64,000 nt of DNA from Flavobacteriales bacterium (GTDB lineage Bacteria > Bacteroidota > Bacteroidia > NS11-12g > UBA9320). Made by a program: the position numbers and the translations under genes. Positions 63,475-64,000 of this stretch are shown here, in pieces. How positions within the stretch are numbered: position 1 is the first letter of the stretch; each line of letters starts with the position of its first letter. The stretch covers positions 1-64,000 of the forward strand of contig JACJZV010000004.1 of NCBI GenBank assembly GCA_020635395.1, read 5' to 3'. The notes beneath the pieces are model-generated. The model was not told where the DNA came from, did no database searches, and worked only from the letters and a program-made list of their open reading frames with translations.

Positions 63475-63776
63475 TTGTCAGACTTGTAAAAATGACTTTT
63501 CGGGCAAACGAAACATCCAATTTTGAGCAGCTTTTTACCAAAGTGCAACCCTTAATTTCAGGCTTTGAGGGCTGTCTTGGAGTGGAATTATTGAAAGGTA
63601 CAACCTCCGAAAATAAGGCCTGCGTTTACTTTACAAGAAGTTTGTGGATGGAGGAAAAAAATTTGGAAGCCTATCGAGCCTCTGGCCTATTTGCCGAAAC
63701 ATGGAACGCCACGAAAGCCATGTTTGCAGAAAAAGCAGAAGCTTGGTCAACAAAAATAGTTTCCAATGAAATTTAG
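63471..63776 (+). CDS. Antibiotic-biosynthesis-monooxygenase (ABM) domain protein
   Basis: A 101-residue dimeric alpha-beta barrel-like protein. The FEGCLGVELLKG and VYFTRSLWMEEKNLEAYRAS segments match the ABM fold. Such proteins are often small oxygenases or heme-binding proteins; the function here is unassigned. It is coupled to the SAM hydroxide adenosyltransferase. Confidence 0.85.
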   Translation: MIVRLVKMTFRANETSNFEQLFTKVQPLISGFEGCLGVELLKGTTSENKACVYFTRSLWMEEKNLEAYRASGLFAETWNATKAMFAEKAEAWSTKIVSNEI

Positions 63777-63818
63777 ATATTAAATATTAACAGTGTATAA
63801 TTGTTCGTTCAAGAAAAC

Positions 63819-64000
63819 ATGGTAGCAAAAGTGAAGGCAAACATCAAATTCGTATTAGGCGTAGTAGCGTTATTTCTTTTTTCGGCATATCAATCAAACG
63901 CACAAGATTGTGCCGACAATATTGCATCGGCCATAGATGGCAACTTGATAAAACGGGCACTAAAACTGGCTGATGATGCCATGGAAGATGAGGCTTGTAA
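63819..64000 (+). CDS. Secreted protein, 5' part only (runs off the window)
   Basis: Sixty codons from the ATG at 63819 to the window edge with no stop. Residues about 8-28 (IKFVLGVVALFLFSAYQSNAQ) form a signal peptide, followed by DCADNIASAIDG and a helix. The gene is truncated by the window end. Confidence 0.8.
   Translation, partial: MVAKVKANIKFVLGVVALFLFSAYQSNAQDCADNIASAIDGNLIKRALKLADDAMEDEAC

Noticed and set aside
1..64000. CRISPR arrays, tRNA or rRNA genes
   Set aside because: No spaced direct repeats of CRISPR type; no cloverleaf or rRNA segment was recognised by eye. A dedicated scan was not possible.

Overview
The window looks like a stretch of chromosome from an uncultured member of the Bacteroidota, probably near the Chitinophagales/Saprospiria side. 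The evidence is AT-rich DNA, promoters of the TTTG / TAnnTTTG type, few Shine-Dalgarno sites, two secreted proteins with type IX secretion (T9SS) C-terminal sorting domains, a fused SecDF, a LytS/LytTR two-component pair and Mpl-like peptidoglycan recycling. The placement is inferred from gene content only; no search was possible.

Layout. 45-3609 is a translationally coupled trio: a lipoprotein, an ECF sigma factor and an inner-membrane-anchored protein with a C-terminal beta-barrel-like domain. 3690-9128 holds small housekeeping or accessory genes (EEP nuclease, VanW, rhomboid, deaminase, truncated globin, DinB-like, KOW). A regulator at 9130-10119 diverges from an outer membrane protein gene. 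That gene leads into ten tightly packed genes at 11003-21515: CDP-alcohol phosphotransferase, CdsA-like cytidylyltransferase, class I HMG-CoA reductase, UbiA prenyltransferase, rifampicin-phosphotransferase-like PEP enzyme, BtaA-like DUF3419, polyprenol/phytol-kinase-like protein, SRPBCC protein, GNAT-like protein and AMP-forming ligase. Nearly all junctions overlap or abut, so this reads as one transcript. It is my best candidate for an undescribed system: synthesis or remodelling of an isoprenoid-containing polar lipid.

21932-28348 has a large T9SS adhesin-like protein and a head-to-head LytTR regulator / LytS-type kinase. 28609-35289 is a TetR-TolC-MFP-RND efflux operon on the minus strand. 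35460-44101 carries udk, secDF, a TrkA/TrkH potassium pair and dnaA. 44220-46451 has a 5'-nucleotidase split into two genes. 46531-48922 has an A-type iron-sulfur carrier and a Cys-rich repeat T9SS protein. 49001-50112 is rplI-rpsR-rpsF on the minus strand. 50211-50977 is a REP-associated tyrosine transposase (RAYT) flanked by inverted REP-like hairpins and followed by a short tandem array. Then come ung with a previously hidden 45-residue membrane ORF, a lipoprotein DPP III-like peptidase, an acyltransferase, a Zn/Mn ABC importer whose permease is fused to a DtxR/MntR-like repressor, mpl, a PhoH-family ATPase, a SAM hydroxide adenosyltransferase and an ABM-domain protein. A secreted-protein gene runs off the right edge.

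Several -7 elements (TAnnTTTG) lie only 4-8 bases before start codons, which suggests leaderless or very short-leader mRNAs. Some start codons were moved from the longest ORF on this basis, or because an overlapping ATG gave a better family match.
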